Assembly (NCBI RefSeq): GCF_000719865.1
Contig: NZ_JOID01000017.1
Coordinates: forward strand, 71,915 to 135,914
Direction of reading: 5' to 3'
From: Streptomyces albus subsp. albus
Lineage (GTDB): Bacteria > Actinomycetota > Actinomycetes > Streptomycetales > Streptomycetaceae
DNA: 64,000 nucleotides
Shown: piece after piece, positions 38,496-47,235 of the stretch
Position numbering within the stretch: position 1 is the first letter of the stretch
Layout: every line of letters begins with the position of its first letter
The notes under the pieces: generated by a model
Databases searched by the model: none
Told to the model about the DNA's origin: nothing
What the model saw: the letters and a program-made list of their open reading frames with translations, nothing else
Made by a program: the position numbers and the translations under genes

Positions 38496-39347
38496 ATGTC
38501 GATGCGAAGCGCACCCACGGAACGCCAACAGCGACTTGGCGCTGAGCTGCGCAAACTCCGCGTCGCGGCTGGTGCGAGCACTCAGTACGCGGCTGGTCTG
38601 CTGGGCCTGGACCGCGCGAAGATCTCCAACATGGAAGCGGGCACCCGGATCACGAGCCCGGAGCGAGTGCGGACGCTGGCCAGCAACTACGACTGTTCCG
38701 ACCAGAGTTACGTCGACGCCTTGGCGGCCATGGCCGGCGAAACGGAACCGGGCTGGTGGGAGCAGTACCGCGGCACCTTGCCCTCCGGACTGCTCGACAT
38801 CGCCGAGCTCGAGTGGCACGCCAAGCGCCTCCTTACCGGGCAGATCGTCCATCTGCCCGGCCTCCTCCAGACCGAGGAGTACGCCCGTGCGGTGTTCAAC
38901 TCCGGGCTGCCGCAAATGTCCCGCCTTGAAGTTGAGTTGCGCGTGAAGCATCGGATGGACCGGCAGCAGGTTCTGGATGCGCCGATCTCGCTGCCGTACA
39001 TCGGGTACATCCACGAGGCGGCGCTTCGCATGCGGTTCGGTGGGCGCGAGGTCACCCGAACCCAACTCGATCATCTACAGGCCATGTCAGAGCGCGACAA
39101 CATCACTCTGCGGATCATCCCCGCCGACTGTGACGGTTTTCCCGGAGCGGGGCACGCCCTCCTGTACGCCGAAGGCCCCGTGCCGCAGCTCGACACGGTG
39201 CAGTTGGACTCCACGCACGGCCGCGAGTTTCTCCACGCCGACGCGCAACTCGCCAAGTTCCGCGCCCACCTCGACTGGATGGACGCGCACTCTCTGAACC
39301 CCGAAAATTCCCGGGAGCTCATCCACACTGTCGCCCGCGAACTCTGA
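38496..39347 (+). CDS. XRE-family HTH regulator with DUF5753 (WhiJ-like)
   Basis: 283 residues from ATG 38496, after GAGAGG. The N-terminal HTH (~15-70) reads LGAELRKLRVAAGASTQYAAGLLGLDRAKISNMEAG; the remainder is DUF5753, with PGLLQTEEYARAV and ERDNITLRIIP typical of the family. WhiJ-type regulators act with DUF397 proteins and HATPase anti-sigma-like partners in development and antibiotic control. All three partners are present here, and the paired dyads in the upstream gap suggest autoregulation. Confidence 0.92.
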   Translation: MSMRSAPTERQQRLGAELRKLRVAAGASTQYAAGLLGLDRAKISNMEAGTRITSPERVRTLASNYDCSDQSYVDALAAMAGETEPGWWEQYRGTLPSGLLDIAELEWHAKRLLTGQIVHLPGLLQTEEYARAVFNSGLPQMSRLEVELRVKHRMDRQQVLDAPISLPYIGYIHEAALRMRFGGREVTRTQLDHLQAMSERDNITLRIIPADCDGFPGAGHALLYAEGPVPQLDTVQLDSTHGREFLHADAQLAKFRAHLDWMDAHSLNPENSRELIHTVAREL

Positions 39348-39356
39348 GGAGCCCTC

Positions 39357-39548
39357 ATGCCTGTCATCACGTGGGAAGCCCCCTTCTGTGCAGAAGGCAA
39401 CAACTGCTTCCGCCTCGGCACCGATGCCGACGGCAACGGCTACATAGCCCTCAACGGCCAGGAGGACCGTTACCTCACCGACTCCCTCGAAGCCCTGCGC
39501 ACCCTCATCACCGACATCAAGGCCGGCAAGGCCGACCACCTGCTGTAG
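39357..39548 (+). CDS. DUF397-like small protein
   Basis: 63 residues, nine bases after the XRE gene, so co-transcribed. It reads ITWEAPFCAEGNNCFRLG and then YIALNGQEDRYLTDSLEALRTLITDIKAG; the NNC segment and the C-terminal helix resemble DUF397, although the usual RDSK motif is diverged. DUF397 proteins are the small partners of WhiJ-type regulators and have been compared to toxin-antitoxin partners. Confidence 0.7.
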   Translation: MPVITWEAPFCAEGNNCFRLGTDADGNGYIALNGQEDRYLTDSLEALRTLITDIKAGKADHLL

Positions 39549-39721
39549 GGCCCGCCCGCGCGGACCCCGGCTTCGGTGGCACCGGCGGCGAGGGTGGCGG
39601 CCGTCCCCCGCAGCGCCCGTTACCCGCAGTGGCGGGACCGGACGCCGGCCGGTGCACCCCGCGCGGGCGTCCGTTGTATGCGCTCGCGGAACACGGGGGA
39701 TTCCCGGCGGCCTCCCGGCTT

Positions 39722-40453
39722 CTACACGCTGAGGGACGCGCGGATGGCGCTGATTTCGTCCGTCAGCTCGTCCATGATCTCGGGGGCCCGGTCCGGGGTG
39801 ACGGAGTTCGGGTCGACCCCGCATTCGGCCTGCCGGGTGCGGAGCAGCGGGTGGTTGGGCATGGAGATCGGGAACGCCAGCGGGTCGAGTTCCGGGGCCC
39901 GTTCCGCGAGTTCGCGGATCGTGTCGTCGTCGTTGCCGGTGCCCGAGCCGACCATGAGCCAGCCCGTGGAGTCGTCCAGGCGCACGGCACCGGCCTCGAT
40001 TCCCTTCGTCCACTCGGTGAACAGCGCGGCGAGGCTGGGAGCAGCCCGTACCGCGTCCCAGGTGTCGGGCGGGTACTCGTAGCGCCAGATCTCGCCCTCG
40101 TGGTCGCCGGCGAGGACGAACGTGTAGAAGAGGTACTCGAAGTGGAACAGCGGCAGTTGATGGCGCCAAGGGAACGGGACGCCGATCGACAGTGAGAGGT
40201 CGTCGAGCGCGTCGCCGTCGCTCGGCCAGGGGAGCGTGAGTCCGCCGTCGGGCAGGAGCCGCTGGGAATCCCAGCCCTGGGATTGGAGCCACGTCAGCTG
40301 CTCGGGGACGTGGTTAACGTCGAACAGCCGGTGCACCAGGTCCGGAGGCGCCGGGGCCGGGGTGGCGGGCGCGGGCCAGTCGAGGCCCGCGGACGTGGCG
40401 GCCGCCCGGTAGCCCGCCACCGCGTCACGCAACACGGTCATGTCATCGAGCAT
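39722..40453 (-). CDS. Hypothetical protein, possible immunity (SUKH/SMI1-KNR4-like) protein
   Basis: 243 residues, soluble, acidic, no signal peptide. A Pro/Ala segment (PAPATPAPAPPDL) separates a short N-terminal helix from the main domain; the middle (FHFEYLFYTFVLAGDHEGEIWRYEYPPDTWDAVRAAPSLAALFTEW) has the pattern of SUKH proteins, which neutralise polymorphic nuclease toxins. The match is weak. It lies downstream of a secreted NucA/NucB-type nuclease gene on the same strand, the usual place for an immunity gene, though a tandem repeat array and terminator intervene. Confidence 0.45.
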   Translation of the reverse strand: MLDDMTVLRDAVAGYRAAATSAGLDWPAPATPAPAPPDLVHRLFDVNHVPEQLTWLQSQGWDSQRLLPDGGLTLPWPSDGDALDDLSLSIGVPFPWRHQLPLFHFEYLFYTFVLAGDHEGEIWRYEYPPDTWDAVRAAPSLAALFTEWTKGIEAGAVRLDDSTGWLMVGSGTGNDDDTIRELAERAPELDPLAFPISMPNHPLLRTRQAECGVDPNSVTPDRAPEIMDELTDEISAIRASLSV

Positions 40454-40490
40454 GGCGGAAGCCTTCCACAGTCGGGCGGGGGCCGGGAGT

Positions 40491-40654
40491 CCGTTGCCGC
40501 GTCGCGCCGGGATCGGTGGCCCGCTGCCGCGTCGGGCGGGGTACCGGCGGTCCGCTGCCGCGTCGGGCGGGGCCGGCAGTCCGCTGCCGCGTCGCGCTCA
40601 GGTCGGCAGTCCACTACCGCGTCGCCCTGGGACCGGCGGTCCGCTGCCGCGTCG
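40491..40654. repeat. Minisatellite: six ~30-bp units
   Basis: CCGCTGCCGCGTCG or a one- or two-base variant starts near 40491, 40521, 40552, 40581, 40611 and 40641, giving a period of 29-31 bases. The unit's core is the left arm of the terminator at 40637-40674, so the array looks like serial duplication of half a hairpin. Confidence 0.85.
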
Positions 40655-40674
40655 TGTGGCGCGGCAGCGGACCG
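40637..40674 (-). terminator. Terminator after the nuclease gene
   Basis: A perfect 15-bp stem (40637-40651 with 40660-40674, eight-base loop) 11 bases beyond the stop at 40685. Each upstream repeat copy could pair with the same right arm. Confidence 0.8.
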
Positions 40675-40684
40675 CGGTCGGTCG

Positions 40685-43063
40685 CTACGGCGACGGCTGC
40701 ATGCACACGCTGGCGCCGCTGCCGTTGACGCGGATGCCGAAGCTCGGGGCGCCGGCCGACACCCACGACTTGAGCGGCAGCACCATGAACTTCTCCCCGT
40801 TCTTCACCTTGCACTTGCTGTGGAACACGGAGATGTCATTGCCCTGCGGATTCGCCTCCCGGCGAGGCACCGGCTTCAAGTCGGCGGTCAGGCCCGACAG
40901 GTTGACCGCCTGGTCCGTCGCCCAGAACGGGAACTCGTCGCAGACCTGGCCCCCGCGGTTGTCGCAGGCGTTCGGCCGGAACGCCAGCGTGTTGAACCAG
41001 CCGCGCCGGTGGCCGGCCGCCCGCGCGGCCTGACCGTCGATGCTGCGTCCCGGGGCCAGCCACGCGATCCGTCCGGGGGGCTGCGGATAGCCCCCGTTGC
41101 CCATGGCGGCCACTATGTGGTCCCCGGTCTGCTGCATGTCCACGAACTTGTGGTTCTTCCCGCCCGGTACGTAGACGGCGAAGTCGTCGTCGCAGGGGGC
41201 GGTGCTGGTGCCCGTCTGTTTGAGGGCGGCGCAGGCCTGGTCGATGGTGCGCCGGAGGTAGGAGTCCTCGGTGCTGGTCCAGGCGAAGGGCATCTGGTGT
41301 TCGTCGGCTATCTCCTTCGTCGTTTTGATGAGTTGGGCGTAGGCCGTCAGGCTGTGGTACCACCGGCCCTCTTCCAGGCCCCAGTCCTCGTAGGTGTCGA
41401 AGTCGGTGGCGTGGTCGACCGGGTATTCGAGGAGGCCGCCGATGGCAATCGGGCTGGCGTCGATGATCGACCAGATGACCCCCAGCGCGACCCCGATGAC
41501 GATCGCCGCCGCGATCACGACGACCCAGAAGATCACCGCGGAGACGGTGGCCGCGACTCCCGCACCCGCCGCCGCCGTCGCCGGTGGTGCCAGCAGCAGC
41601 GTGCAGGCGCCGCTCTGGAGGCACCAGGCGACCGGTTGGACCGGGTTGCCCGGGTCGAACAAGGGCGTCGTGTCGCTGGTCGGGGACGGGTTCAGCGGTG
41701 AGAGCGCCGGTCCGCCGCCGGGCGAGGAGACGTCGCGGAGCAGCCCGGTGACATCGTCCGAGCAGTCGAACGACTCGTCCTCCTCCGGCGGCATGTGCTC
41801 TTCGACGCAACTGGCGTCCGCGGCGGTGTAGCAGCCGGGGAACACCTCGGTGCTGCCGCCCGGCACCGTCACGGCGGAACGCACACTCGGCGCGATGTAG
41901 AAGTCGCCGCCCTGCGCGGCACACTGCGAACTCTCGCTGCTGACCTGCTGCGTGACCTCGTCGGGCACCGAGGGTGCGACGGTCTTGGTGATGAAGCCGC
42001 CGGAGAAGTCCCGCCACTGCGTGCCGTCTTCCTCCACCGCCTCGATCCGCAGCGTGTACGACGTGGCCGCTTCGAGCGGCTCGATCGGGTACTCGATGAC
42101 GCTGTCCGCCGTGCACGGGTCCGCCTGCTCGCCCTCGGCGTCCAGGCAGTACTGCTCCATCGGGAACTCGTCGTGCAGCCGGCCGTCCAGGAAGGCGCGG
42201 TAGGTGACGTCCCCGTTGGGGTCGGGCTGCCACGTGGCCAGGGCGGAGCCCTCTTCCACGTCGAGCGTCAGCTCGGGATCGGGGTCGGGCGGTGTCTCGG
42301 CGGTGCGGAAGGTGGCCGTGGCGGGGACGGCCGACTTGTTGCCGGCCAGGTCGACGGCGACCACGGACACGGTGTGTTCGCTCTCGGCCGGCAGGCCGGT
42401 CATGGTGTACGAGCGGGTGGCGCTGTTGGTCCGTATCGCGGGCCCGCCGTCGACGCGGATCTCGTATCCGGCCAGGCCGTAGTTGTCGGTGGCCGGGTCC
42501 CAGCTCGCCGTGGCCGAGGTGTGCGTGACGTCGCCGACGCTCAGGCCGGTGACGTCGCTCGGCGCGATCCTGTCGACGATGGTGAAGGACCGCAGGATCC
42601 GCGCGAACCGCTTCGGATCGCGTTCCGCGCGGGTGCACACCAGGTTCTCGCCGAGCTGCGGCGGGCGCAGGCGCGTCTCCCACGACGAGGCCCACCCCGC
42701 CACGCCGTCCGGCGGCGGGCCGACGGTGAAGTCGGCCGACACCACCTTGCCCATGGAGACGTCGACCATGCTCGCCTTTTTGTGCAGCACACCGGAGAGG
42801 TCGATCTTGCCCTCTTCGTCGACCGCGACTTCCTCGTCGGGAGCCGGCAGGTCGAGCCGGATGGCGGCATGGTTCTCGTCGTCGACCGAGTTCCCGTCCT
42901 CGCCCGGCGCGGTCATGCCCGCGCACGCGGCCGGCGGGGTCCGCACCTTGTCGGCGGCTTCCGCCTTGGTGGCCGGCAGGTTCACCAGCCCGACGGGCAG
43001 CGCGATCGACAGGAGTATCGCTGTCGCTCTTAAGTGCTTGAGCACGTGGCTTTTCTTCCGCAT
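40685..43063 (-). CDS. Secreted FnIII protein with C-terminal NucA/NucB-type nuclease domain
   Basis: 792 residues. A Sec signal peptide (RKK, hydrophobic core ~13-30, AEA at 34-36) precedes a unique N-terminal domain, two fibronectin type III modules (~168-255 and ~262-360), a Cys-rich linker (~380-490), a hydrophobic helix (~503-534) and a C-terminal domain (~560-792). The last part reads RPNAC then CDEFPFWATDQA (708-719) and VPRREANPQG, matching the NucA/NucB DNase layout in which CDE, the following aromatic/Pro segment and a downstream Arg/Asn region form the active site. Paired cysteines fit an extracellular fold. Architecture and a downstream candidate immunity gene suggest a toxin for competition rather than a scavenging DNase; this is inference. 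Confidence 0.75.
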   Translation of the reverse strand: MRKKSHVLKHLRATAILLSIALPVGLVNLPATKAEAADKVRTPPAACAGMTAPGEDGNSVDDENHAAIRLDLPAPDEEVAVDEEGKIDLSGVLHKKASMVDVSMGKVVSADFTVGPPPDGVAGWASSWETRLRPPQLGENLVCTRAERDPKRFARILRSFTIVDRIAPSDVTGLSVGDVTHTSATASWDPATDNYGLAGYEIRVDGGPAIRTNSATRSYTMTGLPAESEHTVSVVAVDLAGNKSAVPATATFRTAETPPDPDPELTLDVEEGSALATWQPDPNGDVTYRAFLDGRLHDEFPMEQYCLDAEGEQADPCTADSVIEYPIEPLEAATSYTLRIEAVEEDGTQWRDFSGGFITKTVAPSVPDEVTQQVSSESSQCAAQGGDFYIAPSVRSAVTVPGGSTEVFPGCYTAADASCVEEHMPPEEDESFDCSDDVTGLLRDVSSPGGGPALSPLNPSPTSDTTPLFDPGNPVQPVAWCLQSGACTLLLAPPATAAAGAGVAATVSAVIFWVVVIAAAIVIGVALGVIWSIIDASPIAIGGLLEYPVDHATDFDTYEDWGLEEGRWYHSLTAYAQLIKTTKEIADEHQMPFAWTSTEDSYLRRTIDQACAALKQTGTSTAPCDDDFAVYVPGGKNHKFVDMQQTGDHIVAAMGNGGYPQPPGRIAWLAPGRSIDGQAARAAGHRRGWFNTLAFRPNACDNRGGQVCDEFPFWATDQAVNLSGLTADLKPVPRREANPQGNDISVFHSKCKVKNGEKFMVLPLKSWVSAGAPSFGIRVNGSGASVCMQPSP

Positions 43064-43157
43064 AACCCCTCCCCTGCGTTCCTGTGCCGTCGGTCAGCGC
43101 GATGGCAGGTCATGTGGGGGGAGTTCGCGACTCGCGTGGCGCTGGAAACGACGCGAT

Positions 43158-43261
43158 GTCACTGTTCGGAGTGACGGCGTGTGTTTGACCCCTCCTGGGT
43201 CAATTTCGTCGGCCCACGAAGGCTAGAGGACACCTCGGAGATTGTCAGTGCACCGACAATC
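43158..43261. promoter_or_regulatory. Three dyads upstream of the nuclease gene
   Basis: GTCACT-N6-AGTGAC (43158-43175), TTGACCC-N5-GGGTCAA (43185-43203) and GATTGTC-N8-GACAATC (43240-43261, whose centre GTGCAC is also self-complementary). They lie 95-200 bases before the nuclease start. The second could also supply a TTGACC -35 box. Likely operators; the regulator is unknown. Confidence 0.45.
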
Positions 43262-43310
43262 AACGCCGCAAGTTGGCTGGAACCAGCCCATGCCAGGCGC
43301 CCGGCCGCCG

Positions 43311-43513
43311 GGCAGCGCCGTGGCGGACGGCGTTGGTGGCGGCCGGCTCGGAGGTCCACAGGGCGTGGTCGTCGCCGAGGTAGGGGGCGAAGGGCCTGCG
43401 GCCAGCGATGTGGCGACGGCGTGCCGGGCGGGCCGTGCATGCCGTGCATGCCGTACGGAGGCTGGGCGGGCGGGAAAGCGCCAGTGGGCGGGTACGCGAG
43501 GGATCTCGGGCAT
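43311..43513 (-). pseudogene. Truncated, frameshifted copy of the HATPase anti-sigma-like gene
   Basis: Starts MPEIPRVPAHWRFPARP, nearly identical to the intact gene at 37654-38238, and the DNA similarity runs for ~200 bases to the N box. Two changes break it: a short duplicated CATGCCGTG-type insertion (HARHARPARHA) and an extra base about 40 codons in that shifts the frame. The ATP-lid half of the domain is absent. The gap 43514-43813 holds no gene I can support. Confidence 0.8.
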
Positions 43514-43813
43514 GGGTCAGTGTTGGTCGTCACTACCGACCAGCCGCATCCCGGCAACCGGGCCCGGGCTTCCGAGCCGTCGGGCTCGCCAACGCCCGCC
43601 ATTGATCCGCTCGTTCATCCGTCCGGCGAGCGGAAGGACAAATCCAGAGTGCTCTGGTTCCCAGCCGTGCGCGGGCGCGGTAAGGATGGCGCGTTCGACT
43701 TCCCCAGGCAGTACGGGGTCGGCGGGCTTGCCGTATGCCACGGGACGAAGCCGTCCGACTGATCCCGGTGGAACGGCGAGGTAGACCTGAGACAGGCTCA
43801 CTATTCTGCGTGG

Positions 43814-45325
43814 GTGCTCTCCTATGACGAGTTGTCCTCTCCGGAGCGCGAGCTGTGGGATGCGTTTCCCCAGGGGCACCGAGTTGATCTGCGCACCGGT
43901 GGCCCCGCCACGGACGATCCCGCCGCGGGCGCCCGATGGGGGCCCGAGCGTACGGTTCGTGCGGCTGTCGTGGCGGCGCTGCTCCTCGGCGCGAACGGTG
44001 ACCGGGCCGGCGCCGTCGCCGCTCTGCGGCTCACCGGCGCGCGCGTCACGGGCCGTCTCGACCTGTCCGGAGCCGAGGTCGGTCACACGGTCTCGCTGAA
44101 GGACTGCCGACTGGACGAGGCCGTGAGCCTGCGCGGTGCCACGACTCGAACGTTCGAGATCACGGACAGCCGGCTTCCCGGGATCGACGCCGAACTGGCC
44201 CGCATCGGAGGTGACCTGGATCTGAGGCGATCCGTTGCCGAAGGCGGCTCCCTCGTACTCATCGGCGCTCATGTGGCCGGCAATCTGCTCCTCACGGCCA
44301 CCAAGGTCTCGGGTCCCGGAGAGTGGGCCGTGCTGGCCGGCGGCCTCGCCGTGGAGGGTGCTCTCTTCGGCCGGCGGCTCACCACACGAGGCGGGCTGCG
44401 GCTACCCGGCGCACAGCTCCGCAGCGGCCTGTTCCTGCAGGCCGCACGGCTGGAGAACGCCGGCGGCGTCGCACTCGCCGCAGGGGGCGTGGCCGCCTCG
44501 GCCGTGGACTGCTCGGAGGGTTTCACCGCACAGGGGGAAGTGCGGCTGCGGAGGGCCCGGATAGGAGGTCTGCTGAGTTTCGCGGGAGCCCACCTGAGAG
44601 GCACCGGCATAGCCCTCGATTGTGCGGCGATGCAGGTCGGGGAGTTCGACTACTCAACCGCCGCGCCGGCCGCAGGAACGGTGGACCTCCGCTCCGCACA
44701 CGCCGCCTGGTGCCGGGACGACGAACAGAGCTGGCCGGAGAAGGTCCGGCTGGACGGATTCACCTACGGCTCCATCCGCTACGGCGACACCGTGCACGCG
44801 GCGGGTGAAGAGGAAACTCCCGCCGGGGACGAGGTGGCCCGTCGCCTGGCGTGGGTCCGGCGGAGTCCCGGCTATGCCCCGCAGCCGTACATGCAACTCG
44901 CGGACTGGTACCGCCGGATCGGCCACGACGACGACGCCCGGCGCGTGCTCCTGGCCAAACAGCGCCACCGGCGCCGGACGCTGCCCTGGGCCGCACGTGC
45001 GTGGGGGCACCTGCTCGACGTCACCGTCGGCTATGGCTACCGCCCCTGGCTGGCCGGCGTCTGGCTCCTCGCGCTGACCCTGCTGGGCACGCTGTCCTTC
45101 GGCACGCACTCCCCCAGTCCGAGCAAGCCCGGGGAGGGAGCCCCGTTCCAGCCGCTCGTCTACACGCTGGACCTCCTGATCCCCATCGGGAGCCTGGGTC
45201 AGCGCACAGCCTGGTACTGGTCGAACGGCGGTCTCCAGTGGCTGGCCTACCTGCTGATCGCCGTCGGCTGGGTACTGACGACCGCCGTCGTCGCCGGTGT
45301 CACCCGCACCCTGCAGAAGACGTAG
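43814..45325 (+). CDS. Membrane protein with repeat-rich soluble domain
   Basis: 503 residues from GTG 43814. The first ~380 residues are soluble with a recurring short pattern (LRLTGARVTGRLDLSGAEVG, SLRGATTRTFEITDS, VLIGAHVAGNLLLTATKV), like a right-handed beta-helix built of loosely pentapeptide-type coils. A helical segment (RLAWVRRSPGYAPQPYMQLADWYRRIGHDDDA) follows, then about three membrane helices (WLAGVWLLALTLLGTLSFG; a helix near LLIPIG; WLAYLLIAVGWVLTTAVVAG). Similar proteins are listed as membrane-associated oxidoreductases, but I see no redox motif and would not adopt that name. Confidence 0.6.
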   Translation: MLSYDELSSPERELWDAFPQGHRVDLRTGGPATDDPAAGARWGPERTVRAAVVAALLLGANGDRAGAVAALRLTGARVTGRLDLSGAEVGHTVSLKDCRLDEAVSLRGATTRTFEITDSRLPGIDAELARIGGDLDLRRSVAEGGSLVLIGAHVAGNLLLTATKVSGPGEWAVLAGGLAVEGALFGRRLTTRGGLRLPGAQLRSGLFLQAARLENAGGVALAAGGVAASAVDCSEGFTAQGEVRLRRARIGGLLSFAGAHLRGTGIALDCAAMQVGEFDYSTAAPAAGTVDLRSAHAAWCRDDEQSWPEKVRLDGFTYGSIRYGDTVHAAGEEETPAGDEVARRLAWVRRSPGYAPQPYMQLADWYRRIGHDDDARRVLLAKQRHRRRTLPWAARAWGHLLDVTVGYGYRPWLAGVWLLALTLLGTLSFGTHSPSPSKPGEGAPFQPLVYTLDLLIPIGSLGQRTAWYWSNGGLQWLAYLLIAVGWVLTTAVVAGVTRTLQKT

Positions 45326-45378
45326 CGGGCGCGGGCCGTTCGGCGGAGCCGGCGCGGCCGGTGCGTACGCTGGGCGGC

Positions 45379-46458
45379 GTGCAGCTGCTTCCGACACCCG
45401 TCCGCCGGCTCGCTGCCTGGTGCGCCGTCATCCTGCTGGTCTCCGGCGTCGTCTACATCGGGATCCGGTTGAGCGTGGCGTTCCGGCCGGCCGTCATTCC
45501 GGTGCTGCTCGCTCTGCTCGGCACCGCGCTGCTCCTCCCCCTGCACCGGTGGCTCGTGAAGGCGGGGGTCCACCGCTCCCTCGCCGCCGGGCTCACCTGC
45601 GCCGCCGTCCTCGGAGCGGTCGGCGGTGCCGTGTACGTCGTGACGATCGCGCTGGTCGACACCTGGGACCAGATCGTCGACTCGCTGCGCAGGGCGGTGC
45701 GGGATCTGGCCGATCAGTTCGGGGCGTCCGGCACCTCCCTGGAGGATCTCGCCGACCATGCCGTGGGCGTCCTGGGCAGGTTCGGCGGATCGGCCGCCTC
45801 GGGCGTCGTCAGCGGGGTCAGCTGGGCCGTCCAGGCGCTCGGCATGGCGGTGCTCGCGCTGCTGCTGGTCTTCTTCTTCCTGCGCGACTCCGACCGGGCC
45901 GCGGACACCCTGCGCTCGCTCGTCCCGCGCGACAGCGCCGACACCGTCGAGGCGATGGCCCGGCGGGCCTTCGAGGGCGTCGAGGGGTTCATGCGGGGCA
46001 CCACCGTGGTGGCGCTCATCGACGCGGTCTGCATCACCGCGGGCCTGCTCGTCCTGCGCGTGCCGGGGGCCCTCGGGCTCGGCGCGCTCGTCTTCATCGG
46101 CGCCTACGTCCCCTATCTCGGCGCCTTCGCTTCCGGCGCCGTGGCCGTGCTGGTCGCGCTCGCCGACCGGGGGCTCGCCATCGCGCTCTGGGTGCTGGGC
46201 GTGGTGCTCGTGGTCCAGATGCTGGAGGGGAACATCTTCCAGCCGGTGGTCCAGAGCCGGACCGTGCGGATGCACCCCGCTGTGGTCCTCGTGGCGCTCA
46301 CCGCGGGCGCGTCCGTGGCCGGGATCGTCGGCGTGCTCCTCGCCGTACCGGTCACCGCGGCGGCGTTCGGGGTCGGCCGCGAGCTGCGCGCCCGGTACGC
46401 GGCGTCCCCGGCCCCGCCGTCCGGGGGGCACTCCCCCGGGCCGGCCGCGGACGCGTAG
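45379..46458 (+). CDS. AI-2E family permease-like membrane protein
   Basis: About 359 residues. Two N-terminal helices, a soluble amphipathic stretch (TWDQIVDSLRRAVRDLADQFG), then helices with the family's conserved regions: LLLVFFFLRDSDR, RGTTVVALIDAVCI, GLGALVFIGAYVPYLGAFASGAVAVLVAL, QMLEGNIFQPVVQSRTVRMHPAVVLVAL. The family includes TqsA-type exporters and Na+/H+ antiporters; the substrate is not predictable. Start GTG 45379 is chosen; an in-frame GTG at 45361 is an alternative and neither has a strong ribosome site. Confidence 0.85.
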   Translation: MQLLPTPVRRLAAWCAVILLVSGVVYIGIRLSVAFRPAVIPVLLALLGTALLLPLHRWLVKAGVHRSLAAGLTCAAVLGAVGGAVYVVTIALVDTWDQIVDSLRRAVRDLADQFGASGTSLEDLADHAVGVLGRFGGSAASGVVSGVSWAVQALGMAVLALLLVFFFLRDSDRAADTLRSLVPRDSADTVEAMARRAFEGVEGFMRGTTVVALIDAVCITAGLLVLRVPGALGLGALVFIGAYVPYLGAFASGAVAVLVALADRGLAIALWVLGVVLVVQMLEGNIFQPVVQSRTVRMHPAVVLVALTAGASVAGIVGVLLAVPVTAAAFGVGRELRARYAASPAPPSGGHSPGPAADA

Positions 46459-46538
46459 GGCCGGAGCCGGGGCCCGGGGCGGTCCTGGGGCTCCCGTCCG
46501 ACCGTCAGGTGGTTGCTTCGGGGAGCCACGGTGATGCT

Positions 46539-46949
46539 CTACGCGTTGGACCAGGTCCGGGTGGACAGCACCAGCAGGTAGCCGTCCGGGTCCTGGAGGG
46601 TGACGCCCCAGGTGTCCCAGTACGGGTTGTGCGCGGGTACCCGCTTGCCGCCGTGCGTTTCGAGCCGTTCCACCAGGGAGTCGGGTACCGGTTCGCCGAG
46701 ATAGACGACCAGCAGGTCTTCGGGGGTCGGCTGCGGGTCCACGGGGGCGGCGGGATCGTGGACGAGTTCCAGGTGCCAGGCGGCGCCGGGCCAACCGACC
46801 ATGAGGAGTGAGTGCAAGCCGGGAGTACCGTCCGCCGCGTGCCGGTACAGGACGTCGAGACCGAGGCCGGAGACCCAGAACCGTTCCGCGGCCCGGAGGT
46901 CGCGCGACGGGCGGGCGATGCGGATGTGGGCCGTGGCGTCAACCGGCAA
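46539..46949 (-). CDS. VOC (glyoxalase/bleomycin-resistance) family protein
   Basis: 136 residues from TTG 46949, with AGGAGG seven bases upstream. Two beta-alpha-beta-beta-beta repeats: the first begins HIRIARPSRDLRAAERFWVSGLGLDVLYRH and the second DTWGVTLQDPDGYLLVLS. Potential metal ligands are H8 and the paired E/H residues (HLELVH). VOC proteins include glyoxalases, dioxygenases and antibiotic-binding proteins; the substrate is unclear. Confidence 0.85.
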   Translation of the reverse strand: MPVDATAHIRIARPSRDLRAAERFWVSGLGLDVLYRHAADGTPGLHSLLMVGWPGAAWHLELVHDPAAPVDPQPTPEDLLVVYLGEPVPDSLVERLETHGGKRVPAHNPYWDTWGVTLQDPDGYLLVLSTRTWSNA

Positions 46950-47235
46950 AACGATGCCTCCTGGTCGCGCGGGCCCCTCGTGAGCCGGCGGGTGGCTCAG
47001 AGCCTAGAGAGCCGGTGCTCGTGAGCCCATCGGGCGCTGGTCCTAGGTCCCGTCTCCCACCACGGATTTGTGGCGGCGTTGGTGTGCGCGGCGGCGGTGT
47101 GGGGGCGGGGTCTGCTGCTCGCCGCCTTCGGCGGTTCCGGGGCCGTGGTCCCGGTCGGTGGTCTGCGGTCGGTGGTCTGCGGGCAGCTCTCAGCCCGCGC
47201 CGGCGGGGTCCCGGCGGGCGTGCCCCGGCCGGGGA

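Noticed and set aside
40440..41033. Plus-strand frame with repeated GGPLPRRAG decapeptides over the minisatellite
   Set aside because: A 30-bp tandem repeat stays open in any frame; no domain or plausible protein remains outside the repeats.
28612..43513. Search by eye for a direct repeat of the tRNA-Arg 3' end (attR) downstream
   Set aside because: Only short matches such as CCTGCCGG were noticed; none long enough to call an attachment site.
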